Notes: generated by a model from the sequence alone, not told the origin. 64,000 nt of DNA from Isoetes taiwanensis (GCA_021234155.1 JAJEKV010000540.1:62001-126000), one strand, 5' to 3'. Positions 36,865 to 50,112 are shown, counted from the stretch's first letter. A program made the numbers and translations.

Positions 36865-37734
36865 TTCTAAGACTTAAAAGTTAGGTGTCACAGCAAGTGA
36901 AGGAGACTCATCAGGATAAAAGATTTTATGTCCATAATATTTTGCCATTTAGATGTTCCACACATGAAATAAGAAAACGGAAGAGTAAGCAAAATTTTGA
37001 TTGCAAAACAAAAATGGGAGTTTTCATCAGACCCATGGAGCAAAAGCATCACTAGCAGTGATCACTTCCGAGATTTTTAGATAGGATAGAGCTATGCCAC
37101 GCCCGGAAGCTCCAAGGAGGATATGCTGAACGCACCTATTAGATGCATGGCAATCAACTATATATTTCAATTTTTCCGAGCATCACCATACATTGCGGTG
37201 TCGGATGCAAACTCGTAAAACCCGCTATTTGCAAATTTCTTTCTCGGTACAATGGCATAGATTTAGAGTTTATAAAATGATCAGAATAAATGTAATTTAA
37301 ATGGCCCGAGTCATTTAAGGAAACGATTAACCAAAGAACATCGGCAAGATATTCTCATGTTATATCAGCAGAGTGATTGAGAAAAGCAATGAAAAGCCAA
37401 CACGTGCTTAAAAGAAAAATGACTTAGCATAATAAAGAAGACAATGCAAAGTGAGCTGCGCAGACATCACCATTCATACTTCGCCATTTTGAGTCCGTGA
37501 TACAAAGATAAAACACTTTATATAAGATAAATTTTCTCTTCGAAGAGAAACCCAAAATGATGCGTCTACCTTCAATGCAGGCCACCACTGCCATTGGATA
37601 AACCCTGGTTATTTGCTACTAATACTATTTTTATATTAATCAATCTCCATTGAAGACCATCTGTTAGAAGACGTAACCTTCTAAAAAGCCTGGCTTTTCC
37701 GAACGCTATTTAATTTTTAGAAAGAAATGCTTAC
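36865..37734. other. No recognised gene
   Basis: Spacer between the ACX and cyclopropane-synthase-like exons. No clear coding signal on either strand. Confidence 0.4.
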
Positions 37735-37823
37735 CTGAAAGTAAAGCAGCAAGCTATCTGCAGGCATAGTGCCCCCACGAAAAAATGATCTAGCCATCCA
37801 ATCATCCTGACCAGCGTCCTGCC
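37735..37823 (-). pseudogene. Probable cyclopropane fatty acid synthase exon
   Basis: Minus-strand exon ending at a strong donor (TTTCAG/gtaagc), reading DDWMARSFFRGGTMPADSLL followed by LYFQ. Plant cyclopropane fatty acid synthases, SAM-dependent enzymes that act on membrane phospholipid acyl chains, carry a FFxGGTMPSxNLLLYFQ segment before a DDVSVVNHW segment. Only this one exon of about 30 codons was recognised; neither the next exon nor the SAM-binding motif was found. It stands between ATG11 exons upstream and ACX exons downstream, all in one orientation. Confidence 0.5.
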
Positions 37824-40258
37824 GTTTTCAAAATTTAGCAATGGAGAGATCACATGATGATACGGAAGCTAGATGTAAACTTCATTACTCGCACCTCAAA
37901 ATGATAGGCAAAAACTTATGAGTTCTTATGAGGTAAGGATTCTTTCCTTGAAGAACGAGTCTTATGAGGCAAGGATACCAACCTGATCATTGATTTGCCG
38001 TTATGAAAAATAGATAGTATATCCTCTCTTTTATTTGCTTTGGATCTTTAGATATATGTTATCTGTTCCTGATTGAAAAGCAATAATGCTGAGCGTACAA
38101 TGAAAGGAGTGGAATGTGGAATGAGGTGTCGCTGATACAAATCATGGACATATAAAGTCGCAAGATTTTGATGAGACATCAATTTACGCAATGTGGTTGC
38201 CTCCGGAAGAGGCAACAAAATACCCCAGCCGGGCATGTGGAAATGAAGCATGTAATTCCTCTTATGCTTGCCACTTTTAAACCAATAATTGCTTGGCTTC
38301 TACCCATACATTTAGACAAATTTAGATCCGATACAAAATCCAACTTACCAGTACCTACCTTCGGTGCCACGAAATATTACCCGGGCATCAACCTACCAGT
38401 GTCACAGGCCTGTAGCAGCATTATTAATGAAGAACATCAACCGTTAAGACTGGGCTCATGATAAGCAAGAAAGCACATATTACCATGAAGGTCTCTTAGC
38501 GGGCAATCACCCAAAAGCTTCCCAAATTTTATCGGACCAGAGAAAGACAATCAATGGCAATTTAATGGCAAAAAGAGGCATAAATATGTTTATGCCACTC
38601 TATAGTAGCAAACTATATCTTAGATAAAACTATAAAAGTGCCATATTTGTGCCGATCGGTTTATCACAATGATACCATTAATAATGCTAATCTCTCTCGA
38701 AGCAGTGGTATGGGAACCATAATGAGTGCGTTTCTAAAAAAGGAAGGGCCAACCGTCCACCAGACCCTTTTTTTTAAATCGGATGATAGCAAGATTTTAA
38801 GGCAGCTGACTTTAGGTAGGGCACCTAAATGTTGCCCGCACAATCTTCATAACTAAGACTATTGCGACCCGGGGAAAATCTCGAATGTAAGAACATGGGG
38901 CGGACAACATCAAAAAAAATCTGCAAGAACACAATCACAAAAGGTAAGATCTTTTCAAAATATTCAAACTTGTAAGCAAAACTACCAGCGACCAGCACAT
39001 AAAATCTACAACTCAAATCCACACAGATCAAATCTACCAGTAACAAAACAACAAATAGATATCAAAACACAAAGATATATCAACATTGCGGATTCTGGAC
39101 TCTCTACATATTGATATAAGATGAAGATTATGAAGATGATAGATAATGGTCCACTACTTTTCATATATACTTATGTAGAAAATCCTTCAGAAACTGCGGT
39201 TAAAAATCATTTCACAAATCATATGAGTATAAGCAAAAGAGAGAACCGGCAGATGCAATCAAGGCACGACCGCTAAGATAGGCACGACCGCTAAGATACA
39301 TCGAGCACCGGGCTATCTCGAGGAGACTATCCCAGCTCAAGCTATTTAGGCTTAACCTATTAGAACCCTAATTGCAATTTATATCATTATGTGCAGGCCC
39401 ATTTTCGCTTCCTCTGATTTCGACGACAAAAGAAAAGCCTATTTCCCGCCAGAGCACGATTTTCGGCATCACATAGTCCTTTGTCGCTTAATCATCTTAT
39501 TTTATCAACAAGATATCGTTGGACTGTGGTCCTAATATAAGCTTTGAAGCGAGTCCCGAATCATGCCTTCACGAAGCAACTCAATATCACAAAATCTTAA
39601 AAGGGCTTGCGGGAACACCGCTTGAACTTGGTTCAATTTCATGATACCGATCACCATATCTCGGAGGCATTCTGGAACACTCATTGACACATTGGGGTTA
39701 CCCGCAAAGCTTCGGGTATTTAAAATTTTGAGCGAAGGCTTTTTGCCCGAGATCAACCTCGCTTCATGGGTTTTTTCGACAAATATTTTTCTCGCACATC
39801 CGCGTATGGATTGGGCTTGTTGCTATGGTACCGGTGGACATCTCTTGTCTAGCCAATTGATTATGTCTCTAAAAACCAGATCTATGTTCTCATCCGCTCA
39901 CGGATGTGAGGCCATGCCACATATTTGGATACGTTTTAATGGTCTTGTCGGCTATTAGCGTAATCATGGAGCTCTTTGCTAATTCTTCGGATCGGGCCAC
40001 AACATCTCGCTTCTCCGCGGAACCACAAAGAATGGCAAAGTAACTTTTGTCACTTAAATTAAATTAGTTATAAAACACTTAAAAGACACCAATGGGCAAT
40101 AGTTCTTTAACCAATTTTCTCGCAACATACTTCGTGAAGACGAAGTTTCTAGATCAAGACTTGTGTGCAAAGATTTCTACCGCAGCAATGTAAAATGCTT
40201 CAAACTTCTTTCCCTCTCAAAAATTCAAGAAGATGCGGGGCATGCAGAGATTTCTTAC
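37824..40258. other. No confident gene; 18-bp tandem at 39,262
   Basis: Possible ATG11 3' exons may lie at 39.5-40.2 kb on the minus strand, where an open reading at 39,532-39,756 (SMSVPECLRDMVIGIMKL) occurs, but I cannot align it. AGGCACGACCGCTAAGAT occurs twice head to tail at 39,262-39,297. Confidence 0.4.
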
Positions 40259-41110
40259 CTTGGAGAAGATGCAGTTTGCAAAAATCTCTCCCTCATGAAA
40301 GCAATCTCTTTTTCCCTTTCCCTTGCAAGCTTTTCAACAAGCTGGCCCGGCCGACCCATGTAGAGCTTCATATAAGCCTTTCTTCTAATAACTTCTGCAG
40401 AAGACAGGCTTTGTAATGCTGCAGGTCCTATTTTGCTAATAAACTTGAGCTCCTCAAAAATCTCATCTTGGCAGCCATAGCTTCTCTAAAAGCAAGAAGC
40501 TGATTTCTCATGTCCCTTATGTTACATTGAAGAGCAGCAACATTCTCAAGATATGCACATGAACACAGGTGTTCATTGTATTTTTTGCTTTGTTTGCGAA
40601 TAGCAAGCAACTTTGCAAGCTCATGATCACAAGCTTCCATCCTTGGCAAGTGATTTTTGTCATGCACATCATACATAGGTCCAAGGGCAGATACAACATC
40701 ATGGGGACACAATAAACCGAGCATCTAAGCGGTCATCAATGAGTTTCTTTATTGTATTAACATCTCTATCGCAAAAAATAAAGTGCACAAAGACATTAAT
40801 AACATTAATCTAGCAAAAGCAAAGAGGTTTTCTACATTACTGAACTTCCAAATAGTCGCTCTTAAGTCGTGAAACCTTCCGAGAGAACCTTTTATGAGAC
40901 ATAGCACAATCTTCGCCCATTTACGTAAACTAGCCTCTTTTACACGATCAATAAGCGTTTTCTAAGACTCGGTTCGTAAGGCGGGGTGCAACTTGCAAGC
41001 CTTTAGGCATTCCAAATCTCTTTCAAAATTAGCCAGAATGTCTCAATTTTGCCAATGCTGCTGTGCAAAATGTCTCATGAATTCATGGTACAACTGATCT
41101 ATAATCCCGT
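40259..41110 (-). pseudogene. ATG11: ATG11 autophagy scaffold fragment
   Basis: ATG11 (FIP200-related) is the cytosolic scaffold linking the ATG1/ATG13 kinase complex to selective autophagy. The minus strand reads, in order, NFERDLECLKACKLHPALRT then DRVKEASLRKW (about 41,050-40,910), RDVNTIKKLIDDRLDARF (about 40,770-40,720), VSALGPMYDVHDKNHLPRM with ACDHELAKLL, IRDMRNQLLAFREAM, and VIRRKAYMKLYMG with GQLVEKLAREREKEIAFM, ending at a donor gtaagaa at 40,258. All are landmarks of the plant ATG11 N-terminal domain and in the right order. A TAG inside the first segment and frame changes before the second and fourth mean the copy is broken. A possible earlier exon (FFSMIYNRLVYVRQPETSK, donor gtaatg) lies at about 41,495-41,560. 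The N-terminal ubiquitin-like part and the C-terminal ATG11 domain are not seen. Confidence 0.85.
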
Positions 41111-43714
41111 AATGGGGTCATCTAGAAAAAACACCTATTTTACCCAACCTAAAGTAGCAAGGTAATTCACTATGCCGGAGCAAAAGCCAATAGTTATGGA
41201 GATGCAACATTCTTGCAAAGTCGTGAGAGTTTTCCATAAGTCATGACTTAGTTAACACTACAATAACATTGGGAAATGGGGAGCAATCGAACCAAACATA
41301 ACATATTAAGCCATTCAAACTACAAAGAAGGAGCTGAACTTGCGCACCATTAATTTCTCGTACACAATCTTTGAGCATGCTAAGAAACTAAAAAATGCTA
41401 TTGATAAACACTATGTAGTAGATCCAAGAACCATGTTTGAAGAATGAAATTTAGCCAAAGCATTAGATTCTTGCAAAAAGTCCAAGTCATTACCTTTGAA
41501 GTTTCCGGTTGCCTAACATAAACCAGCCTATTGTAGATCATAGAAAAGAAAGCAGCCCCCGACTTTCCTTCCGGACGGACCATATGGATTAAAACCACGA
41601 AGTTTTGAAACAATGTGAATGCCTAGCAGTCCATCGTTGAGCTGCAAGAGGCAAGACAAAGCGCTTGTTGGCAAAACAAACTTGAAAATTGTTGGCTATA
41701 GAGCTAAACTTGGGCCAAAACATTGGAATCTAATCTCTCGCATGTTCCTTGCACTAGAAATCAAGGTTATGGAGGTAGAAACAACGTTTCTATCGGTTGA
41801 AGTTCCGATCTGGGCTGAACCACAAAATGACCATTCACCATTTCAAATTACATAGAACACTAGAATAATCAAGAAGAATGGGTTTCACTACCTTCACGAT
41901 AATGAAGAAGCTAAGGGAACGGTGGCTCGCTTGAGCAACTTCACCACTCCACTTCAAGCTTAGAATATGCAAAAGAAGTGTAATAATAAGACAGAAATCA
42001 TAGTTCGTAATACACGAGATCATGGCTCCAAGCCGTATCTAGACATTTATAGTGGCATACCAAACTTCGTGACTTACGCCAAAAAGGAACGTCGTGGAAT
42101 TGTTTGAACATGTGCATTTGGAAGTAGGAAACAACCAAGCAATATAAGCCTTTTAGCATCGGGGAGTAGATCGCACATGTGCATTTGGAACCGCAAGACC
42201 AGCAACATAATCAAATTTAGTGTCCAACATTTAAACAAAAATCAAACATCAGGATAATCTAGTAGCCCACATCAAAAATCAGAACCTTGCATCAAGCCGA
42301 TTGCTCATGTAAGCTGATTTGTTTCAGACTTAAATCGTAAAACATATTTCTGACTTAGAATATTTGTACAACACATATTTCTTGCATAAAAAGCTAGTGC
42401 AATCATGCTCCATCCGGGCCTGCCGCCTAGTGCAGAAATTTCAGAGATACATATCATCAAATTAGTTTATGACACAAATAAAACAAAAGGAAATATCACC
42501 CTTCCGAAAAGTCAAAGAAGGCCCTTTGGCATAAAGTTGCAAATTCCAGCTTATGCACCTCCTTAAATCTTCTCAAGTCTACCTAAACAATGGAAAACAG
42601 AATTAGAACTTGTATGTTTGTAAAAAAAGGAAGCAAATGCCTATACAATTTTTTGCCATCTAGCACTTTTGCTAGAGAAGAATCTAGCATGTTGGAACAT
42701 ATTTTACTGTAAATGATTTTTTGCCATCTAGTACTTGCGGTGAAGAAGAATCTAGCATGTTGGAACATATTTTACGTAAAATGATGTATGGCAAAAAAAA
42801 GAGAGACTGGTTGATAAATACAGTAAAAAGATTATATGATTACTATTCTAAGTTCAATACTGATCGAACATTAATTATTAGAGCGGCAAACCTGAATGCC
42901 ATGTTCGCGAACAAGCATTTCGAATGATGGTCCCTTGCTGCCATCTTTTGCCATTCGTTCTTTTCTTGCCTCTACCAAAGCTACAAACTGAATAAGCGCC
43001 TCGCTTTGGAAAGTCATACACGCCACAAAGTTCGTGGAACGTGAGCTGTTATTATAAAATAAGACAATTGTAATGACAAACCCGAGGATCACGATTAAGT
43101 AGTGTCTAGAATCAACGTGTGTATACCGTGATGCCAATAATGCCCGATCGTTTAAAATGTCTATATTAAAGCGAAAATCTCGAAGAACTATCATTAGTTC
43201 AAAGAATGAATTACGAGATCAAATTGAAATCGTTGGATAGGCTACACGGGAACACATTACCCGCTAAAAGGGAAATCGACGGCGATGGCGTTCGTGGCCT
43301 TTCCGAACCCGAAAAGCAAAGAGAATCCGTTACAACGCCCCATATAAGGCGTAAGGAAAAAAAAAAGGGCATATGAACTTGGCGGCGCTTATAAGAATTT
43401 GCCCACATTCCGCTTGCAACAAAGTGATAGTTCTCAGAAAGTAAAGTAAGGAAAAAACCTCAAAATTAGAGATATCGAGAAATGGCCACAAAGAAGATTG
43501 AGAAGAACAACAGATATACGGGGTAGATCTATATAGCTGGGTGTAGGAATCCAAAAAATTGATCGCACTCGTTATAGATGAACTTATATCCAAGCCCGAA
43601 TCGCAAAAAAGATTTGGTTATGGCCCTTGTAGATCATCCACTAACTCTAAAGTCGAGCTTCAAATCAATTACACGGGTTATACTGTGGATTCACAAACGC
43701 CGTCGTCATATCCC
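41111..43714. other. Probable ATG11 introns and 5' region
   Basis: Apart from the possible small exon near 41,495-41,560, nothing is recognised. The minus-strand open stretch 42,871-43,194 and a GC-richer segment at 43,250-43,370 that opens on the minus strand beside block T5 are candidates for 5' exons. Confidence 0.35.
42651..42786. repeat. Tandem duplication, 68 bp x 2
   Basis: Copies at 42,651-42,718 and 42,719-42,786 share TTTTGCCATCTAG, GAAGAATCTAGCATGTTGG and AACATATTTTAC with several differences. Confidence 0.9.
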
Positions 43715-44212
43715 TGCTCTCCGCCATAGCCCGACCACAAGCCAGCCGGAACCGAACAGAGAAAAAGTGGAAAATATCCTTTGGATGATTTTTAATTAAT
43801 GTGCATTGCCGCTTCATGAAGGTGGACCTTAAATTTCTTTGCCCATTAAATTTCCTTGACTTTTAAATCAAGGGAAGAGATTAGAAGCCCCAATTCCAAT
43901 GATCCGGATTAAAAGCCCCAATTCTATCACCTTCCTGCAACTTCCTATCCAAAATTGATTGGCCAAGATTTGACCTTCCCTTTTAATCCAAGGCCCATAT
44001 GAAAAGCCCCAAATAATTTTAATCGACGGTCTAGATAAAATGCCCCATTTCAAGGGCCCGTGATTAAAAGCCCCAAATAAGGGGATGCTTGGGGTGTTAC
44101 GAGGAATGCACTTGCGGGTGGCCCATCCATCTCGAGAGATGGACTACCGAGATCAATCTCTACATCAATCTCTACCGAATGTTATAAAGACTCATATAAT
44201 TGTATATATATA

Positions 44213-44213
<1 letters not shown>
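43715..44213 (+). repeat. Terminal block T5 (forward)
   Basis: Close copy of T2, including the stretch before the inner border (CTGCTCTCCGCCATAGCC, CCGGAACCGA, GAAAAAGTGGAAAAT), then TTTTTAATTAATGTGCATTG, AAGGGAAGAGATTAGAAGCC and AAAAGCCCCAAATAA. Outer end GAGATCAATCTCTACATCAA, CTCATATAATTGTATATATA runs into (TA)n at 44,214-44,249. ATG11, cyclopropane-synthase and ACX exons follow on its inner side, on the minus strand. Confidence 0.8.

Positions 44214-44249
<36 letters not shown>
44214..44249. repeat. (TA)n tract between block T5 and duplication copy A
   Basis: About 36 bases of alternating TA ending TATAC at the first base of the 2.7-kb duplication. Confidence 0.95.
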
Positions 44250-44250
<1 letters not shown>

Positions 44251-46945
44251 TTTCCCTTGCCTAGGTCTAATCTAGCCAAGTCCATACTCCCTAACTTGGT
44301 CACTTACCGAAGCTAGAGAAATTCTGTCTGGCACTACCTGGCCCTAAACCAAATGAGTCCAACAAGAATACTTACTTTCACATTCAGGCTACCTAGTAGA
44401 GGGCTGATTTCTCAAGCCCCAAAACTATGTGTCCTTAATGAAAAACTGTTATAAGCAATTCTTAAGTAAAACTCAACAATTAACATTTAGGGATATTTAG
44501 TCGAGGGCCGATTTCTCAAGCCCCAAAACTAAGCATCCTTAATGAAAAGTAGTTGAGACAAATTCTAAAGCATACGTACAAAGTAGAGAGCAAATTGTAA
44601 AGTAGACTTATCTTGAAAGTGTATAGTTTAAACATTAACTTGTAAAACGTATAGCATATAGTTACATTTTTTTCGTACTTCCACAACCTTCCATGTTAAC
44701 GCCAACCCTGGTAGCAAAAACAGAGACAATTGGAGGAGAGAACCCGTACCTGCAGCCAATCATGCAAACGTTAGCAGTAATCCCGGTAACGATGCAAGGG
44801 CCAAAAGGTACATTGGGTCTCTCAGTTTATCACTGATCACCAATTGTATCCTTTTGCCCTGGGAAAACACTAACAAGAAAGAGAAATGGAATTATAACTT
44901 GAGAATTATCCAAATCCAAATAGTTGCAGTAGGATTTGCCATACATTAATCAAATTTATAAGTTATGCACTCCCAGATATAGACCTGGTGCATCAAGCTT
45001 GTAATAATTTCTAACTTCAGCCTAAGCCTAGAAACACAATAAAGAAAATGCATATTGCTTATGCATTCCTCTTTGTATCACAAGTACAATTTCTGCATGA
45101 CCATATGAATGCACTAATGCACCAAGATACCCTGAATAGGCTCATATGCGGCCCAGGCAAATAGCAAAAGCCTTCATACTAGCAAGGTTTTGGTTCTATG
45201 ATGAAAATATTGACTCGGACCTTTAAAGTGTGTAAGCCATATTATCGTACCGCAAGTTGGCATTCTTGGACCGTTTTTTATCCTTATATCTCAATAACTT
45301 CTAGCCATGTTCTAGGTGACATGGAGAGTGCAGTTAGTCTTTGGTAATTGCAAACATATCTATATGTGCTGGTATATGCCTTGAAACAAAGCTGAAAAAT
45401 AAGGCAAAAACCAGTTATAATATTGTTTGCAACCTGAAAACCTCACAACATGCTTCAATTTTGAATGCACGAAAAATACAGTGATGAACAAGCGAACCAA
45501 GTATTTCGGCCTGCTTGCATCCAAGGCTATTGTAAACTCCAGTTTAAAGGAATAAAATAAATTAAAGTACTGAAAGCTTATATAGAACAGTCTCGAAATA
45601 CATTAGTTTCATCTTTCTATAAGCGCATAAAGATCCGGCATTGTTGACGGATCGGCGACCCTAAAGCAAAAATCGTATGATGCATATAAGCCGGGTCACG
45701 TCATGGTATGGCGATAATGACCATGATTTCCACCTTATCAATTTATGCCAGAGTAAAGAATCTCAGTATAGCTCCAACACAAAGCAAATCGAAAGTAGTG
45801 ACTGCTCCTTAGAACATTTCGGCCAGTTTCACCTTCAATAAAATGCATAGCTTCCATTTTTTTAATTGAAACCGGATCATGAAGCAAGATCTACTGATTA
45901 AGCTCATGAGGAGTTCGTTCCCCAAAATCCGAAAGATGGCATATCCAAAAATGCATTTAAGGCTTGCATAAGCCAAATCGGCCAAAGTAGCGCCAGCATG
46001 CCATGCTTGCGACCAGAAAAAGCTGACCCAGATTCCTTGCTTGTATAAAATATCAGAGAATAAATGGATTTTGTAACAAACCAGCCTTGCTACAGACACA
46101 TCAAATTCCGGATTTGCAACAAGCTTCTATGTTTCAACCAAAACAGGCACGTCTGCGCTCTTTTTGGCTTCCCACAAGTCCGACCAGCCTATTTTTGGCA
46201 AGGGATAACCCCATTTCGTATTTCTTCTGCTCTGTCATGCAGATTCGATCTGTCTCAGCCCTTTTAGGGCGGCCGTTCAAACGCCAACGCAAATATCACA
46301 GTAAAAGGGAGTTGAAACCCTAACATGATATCTGCAAAAGACCTTTACAATTCCAAAGGTTTTATTTGCCCCCATTTGTAACACAAAATACACATGAACA
46401 ATGTCATCATGTGCATGGGTATATCTGTTATTTTTTAATAGGTTATACTTCCTTGTAGACATACTACACACTATGGCATTAAGCCATGTTTCATATATGG
46501 CATATACGTTTTTGCCCTAGCTCGATTTCCATTCATCTGTATTTTTTTCATAACTAGCCTTTGTGAAGACCAAATAGGCAGTCAATTTTAGACCTTTGCC
46601 CAATTATGCCAAGGGTCAACCTACTCATCATGACTAGTATGATGGCGCCATCAAATGCATGACCAAGCCATAGGAACCATGTAGCAACATGATGTGAAAA
46701 TTCAAAAATACCATACTACCTGATGGTGCCATAGTATTTTAGGCAACCCTATCTAATGCTGGGGGAGGTTCCCACCCCTGCACATTAGTACCCGTGGTGC
46801 CATTGTATTTAGGCAACCATAGCATTAAAGGAGTATACACAGCTCTAGTATTTTGAGCATGTGCAACAGCATAAGCTACATCAGTGTTATATCCAGCTCA
46901 TGTGTTCCAGCCGTCTCCAACCTGTGATATATATTTATATTTATA
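44250..46945. repeat. 2.7-kb direct duplication, copy A
   Basis: Matches 47,416-50,112 from CTTTCCCTTGCCTAG to the GATATATATTTATAT border. The first 0.9 kb is nearly identical after an indel-rich start of about 100 bases; 45.19-46.1 kb differs often, mostly at CAG or CTG. A splice-bordered minus-strand segment near 44,765-44,870 reads GKRIQLVISDKLRDPMYLL then ALASLPGLLLTFA and a stop: probably the last coding exon of an unrecognised membrane protein. The counterpart of the open reading at 49,052-49,471 is interrupted here. Confidence 0.95.
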
Positions 46946-47415
46946 TATATATATAGTATCCTACCTCCTACCGCAGGAAGTAGGGTCCTAAAAGAAAATT
47001 CAGTATATTGCTAGGTAGCGCAGGGTACCTAGCATTCTGCTAGGACCCTACGTTACCTGTAAATCGTTACTTCGTTAAAAGCTAAAAGATAAATCACATA
47101 GCAGATATTCATACCTTTATGGTCCTGCTCAGGTTTCAAGAAGCCCAATTTTTTAATGTTCATAAACCATAGAAATCCGTCATCATTCTGTGGCTAGTAC
47201 TTGTCATTTTTGAAATTTCCCAATGCATCAGTAAATAGCAAACAGTAAGTAAGTAGCAAGCAAGTAATAGCCTATGTAACAGTAGAGCAGTGCGAATGAA
47301 AAACATAATGTTCAATAGATCACGAGAGGTGTACTGTGTTCAATTAATTCAGGTGGACTCAAAAGGATAGAGTTTCATATCCTTGAATATGATAACAGAT
47401 GTTTCAGCATATATA
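46946..47415. other. Spacer between duplication copies
   Basis: Unique sequence containing an imperfect hairpin CCTACCTCCTACCGCAGGAA..GTAGG at about 46,963-46,987 and a second one near 47,010 (GCTAGGTAGC / GGTACCTAGC). No coding signal. Confidence 0.5.
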
Positions 47416-50108
47416 CTTTCCTTTGCCTAGGGTCTAATCTAGCCAAGTCCATACTCCTAACTTGGTCACTTAACCGAAGCTAGAGAAATTCTGTCCTGGC
47501 ACTACCCAGGCCCTAAACCAAATGAGTCCAACAAGAATACTTACTTTCACATTCAGGCTACCTAGTAGAGGGCTGATTTCTCAAGCCCCAAAACTATGTG
47601 TCCTTAATGAAAAACTGTTATAAGCAATTCTTAAGTAAAACTCAACAATTAACATTTAGGGATATTTAGTCGAGGGCCGATTTCTCAAGCCCCAAAACTA
47701 AGCATCCTTAATGAAAAGTAGTTGAGACAAATTCTAAAGCATACGTACAAAGTAGAGAGCAAATTGTAAAGTAGACTTATCTTGAAAGTGTATAGTTTAA
47801 ACATTAACTTGTAAAACGTATAGCATATAGTTACATTTTTTTCGTACTTCCACAACCTTCCATGTTAACGCCAACCCTGGTAGCAAAAACAGAGACAATT
47901 GGAGGAGAGAACCCGTACCTGCAGCCAATCATGCAAGCGTTAGCAGTAATCCCGGTAACGATGCAAGGGCCAAAAGGTACATTGGGTCTCTCAGTTTATC
48001 ACTGATCACCAATTGTATCCTTTTGCCCTGGGAAAACACTAACAAGAAAGAGAAATGGAATTATAACTTGAGAATTATCCAAATCCAAATAGTTGCAGTA
48101 GGATTTGCCATACATTAATCAAATTTATAAGTTATGCACTCCCAGATATAGACCTGGTGCATCAAGCTTGTAATAATTTCTAACTTCAGCCTAAGCCTAG
48201 AAACACAATAAAGAAAATGCATATTGCTTATGCATTCCTCTTTGTATCACAAGTACAATTTCTGCATGACCATATGAATGCACTAATGCACCAAGATACC
48301 CTGAATAGGCTCATATGCGGCCCAGGCAAATAGCAAAAGCCTTCATACTAGCAAGGCTGGTTCAATGATAGAAAATATTATTTCGGACCTTTAAAGTGTG
48401 TCGCCATATTATCGGTACGCAAGTTGGCATTCTTGGACCGTTTTTTTATCCTTATATCTCAATAACTTCTAGCCATGTTCTAGGTGACATGGAGAGTCCA
48501 TTAGTCTTTGGTAATTGCAAAACATATCTATATCTTTGGTATATGCCTTGAAACAAAGCTGAAAAATAAGGCAAAAACCGGTTATAATATTGTTTTGCAA
48601 CCTGAAAACCTCACAACATGCTTCAATTTTGAATGCACGAAAAATCTGATGATGAACAAGCGAACCAAGTATTCGGCCTGCTTGCATCAAGGCTATTGTA
48701 AACTCAGTTTAAAGGAATAAAATAAATTAAAGTCTTTGAAAGCTTATATAGAACAGTCACGAAATACACCAGTAGTTTCATCTTTCTATAAGCGCATAAA
48801 GATCCGGCATTGTTGATGGTCGGCGTGACCCCTAAAGCAAAAATCGTATGATGCATATAAGCCGAGTTTAGGTCATGGTATGGTGATAGCTTGACCATGA
48901 TTTCCACCTTATCAATTTATGCGAGTAAAGAATCTCGATTATAAGCTCCAACACAAAGCAAATCGAAAAGTAGTGATTTGCTCCTTAGAACATTTCGCCG
49001 GTTTCACCTTCAATAAAATGCATAGCTTCCATTTTTTAATTGAAACTGGGATCATGAAGCAAGATCACGATTAAGCTCATGAGGAGTTCGTTCCCCAAAA
49101 TCCGAAAAGATGGCATATCCAAAAATGCATTTAAGGCTTGCATAAGCCAAATCGGCCAAAGTAAGCGCCAAAGATACCATGCTTGCGACCGAGGAAAAAG
49201 TGACCCGGATTCTTGCTTGTATAAAAATATCGAGAATAAATGGATTTTGTAACAAACCAGCCTTGCTCTGCAGACACATCAAATTCCGGATTTGCAACAA
49301 GCTTCTATGTTTCAACCAAAAGCGAACGCGTCTGCGCTCTTTTTGGCTTCCCACAAGTCCGACCAGCCTATTTTTGGCAAGGGATAACCCCATTTCGTAT
49401 TTCTTCTGCTCTGTCATGCAGATTCGATCTGTCTCAGCCCTTTTAGGGCGGCCGTTCAAACGCCAACGCAAATATCACAGTAAAAGGGAGTTGAAACCCT
49501 AACATGATATCTGCAAAAGACCTTTACAATTCAAAGGTTTTATTTGCCCCATTTGTAACACAAAATACACATGAACAATGTCATCATGTGCATGGGTATA
49601 TCATTATTTTTAATACCGGTTATACTTCCTTGTAGACATACTACACACTATGGCATTAAGCCATGTTTCATATATGGCATATCGTTTTTGCCCTAGCTCG
49701 ATTTCCATTCATCTGTATTTTTTTCATAACTAGCCTTTGTGAAGACCAAATAGGCAGTCAATTTTAGACCTTTGCCCAATTATGCCAAGGGTCAACCTAC
49801 TCATCATGACTAGTATGATGGCGCCATCAAATGCATGACCAAGCCATAGGAACCATGTAGCAACATGATGTGAAAATTCAAAAATACCATACTACCTGAT
49901 GGTGCCATAGTATTTTAGGCAACCCTATCTAATGCTGGGGGAGGTTCCCACCCCGCACATTAGTACCAATGGTGCCATTGTATTTAGGCAACCATAGCAT
50001 TAAAGGAGTATACGGCTCTAGTATTTTGAGCATGTGCAGCAAAGATAAGCTACATCGGTGTTATATCCGGCTCATGTGTTCCAAATTGCCTCCAACCCTG
50101 CGGATATA

Positions 50109-50112
<4 letters not shown>
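47416..50112. repeat. 2.7-kb direct duplication, copy B
   Basis: Second copy. Its left flank (AACAGATGTTTCAGCATATAT) is not a microsatellite, unlike copy A, which suggests B is the original or retains the ancestral left edge. Its right edge runs into a long (TA)n and block T6. Confidence 0.95.
49052..49471 (-). CDS. Unrecognised open reading in duplication copy B
   Basis: A 139-residue minus-strand reading starting MRWRLNGRPKRAETDRICMT. The first 75 residues are basic (KERRRVRFWLKHRSLLQIRN); the rest is hydrophobic (LADLAYASLKCIFGYAIF). The corresponding 46.29-45.9 kb stretch of copy A keeps the N-terminal half but changes frame afterwards. If the C-terminal exon near 47.93-48.04 kb belongs to it, this would be a small multi-exon membrane protein on the minus strand. 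No family recognised; coding status uncertain. Confidence 0.3.
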   Translation of the reverse strand: MRWRLNGRPKRAETDRICMTEQKKYEMGLSLAKNRLVGLVGSQKERRRVRFWLKHRSLLQIRNLMCLQSKAGLLQNPFILDIFIQARIRVTFSSVASMVSLALTLADLAYASLKCIFGYAIFSDFGERTPHELNRDLAS

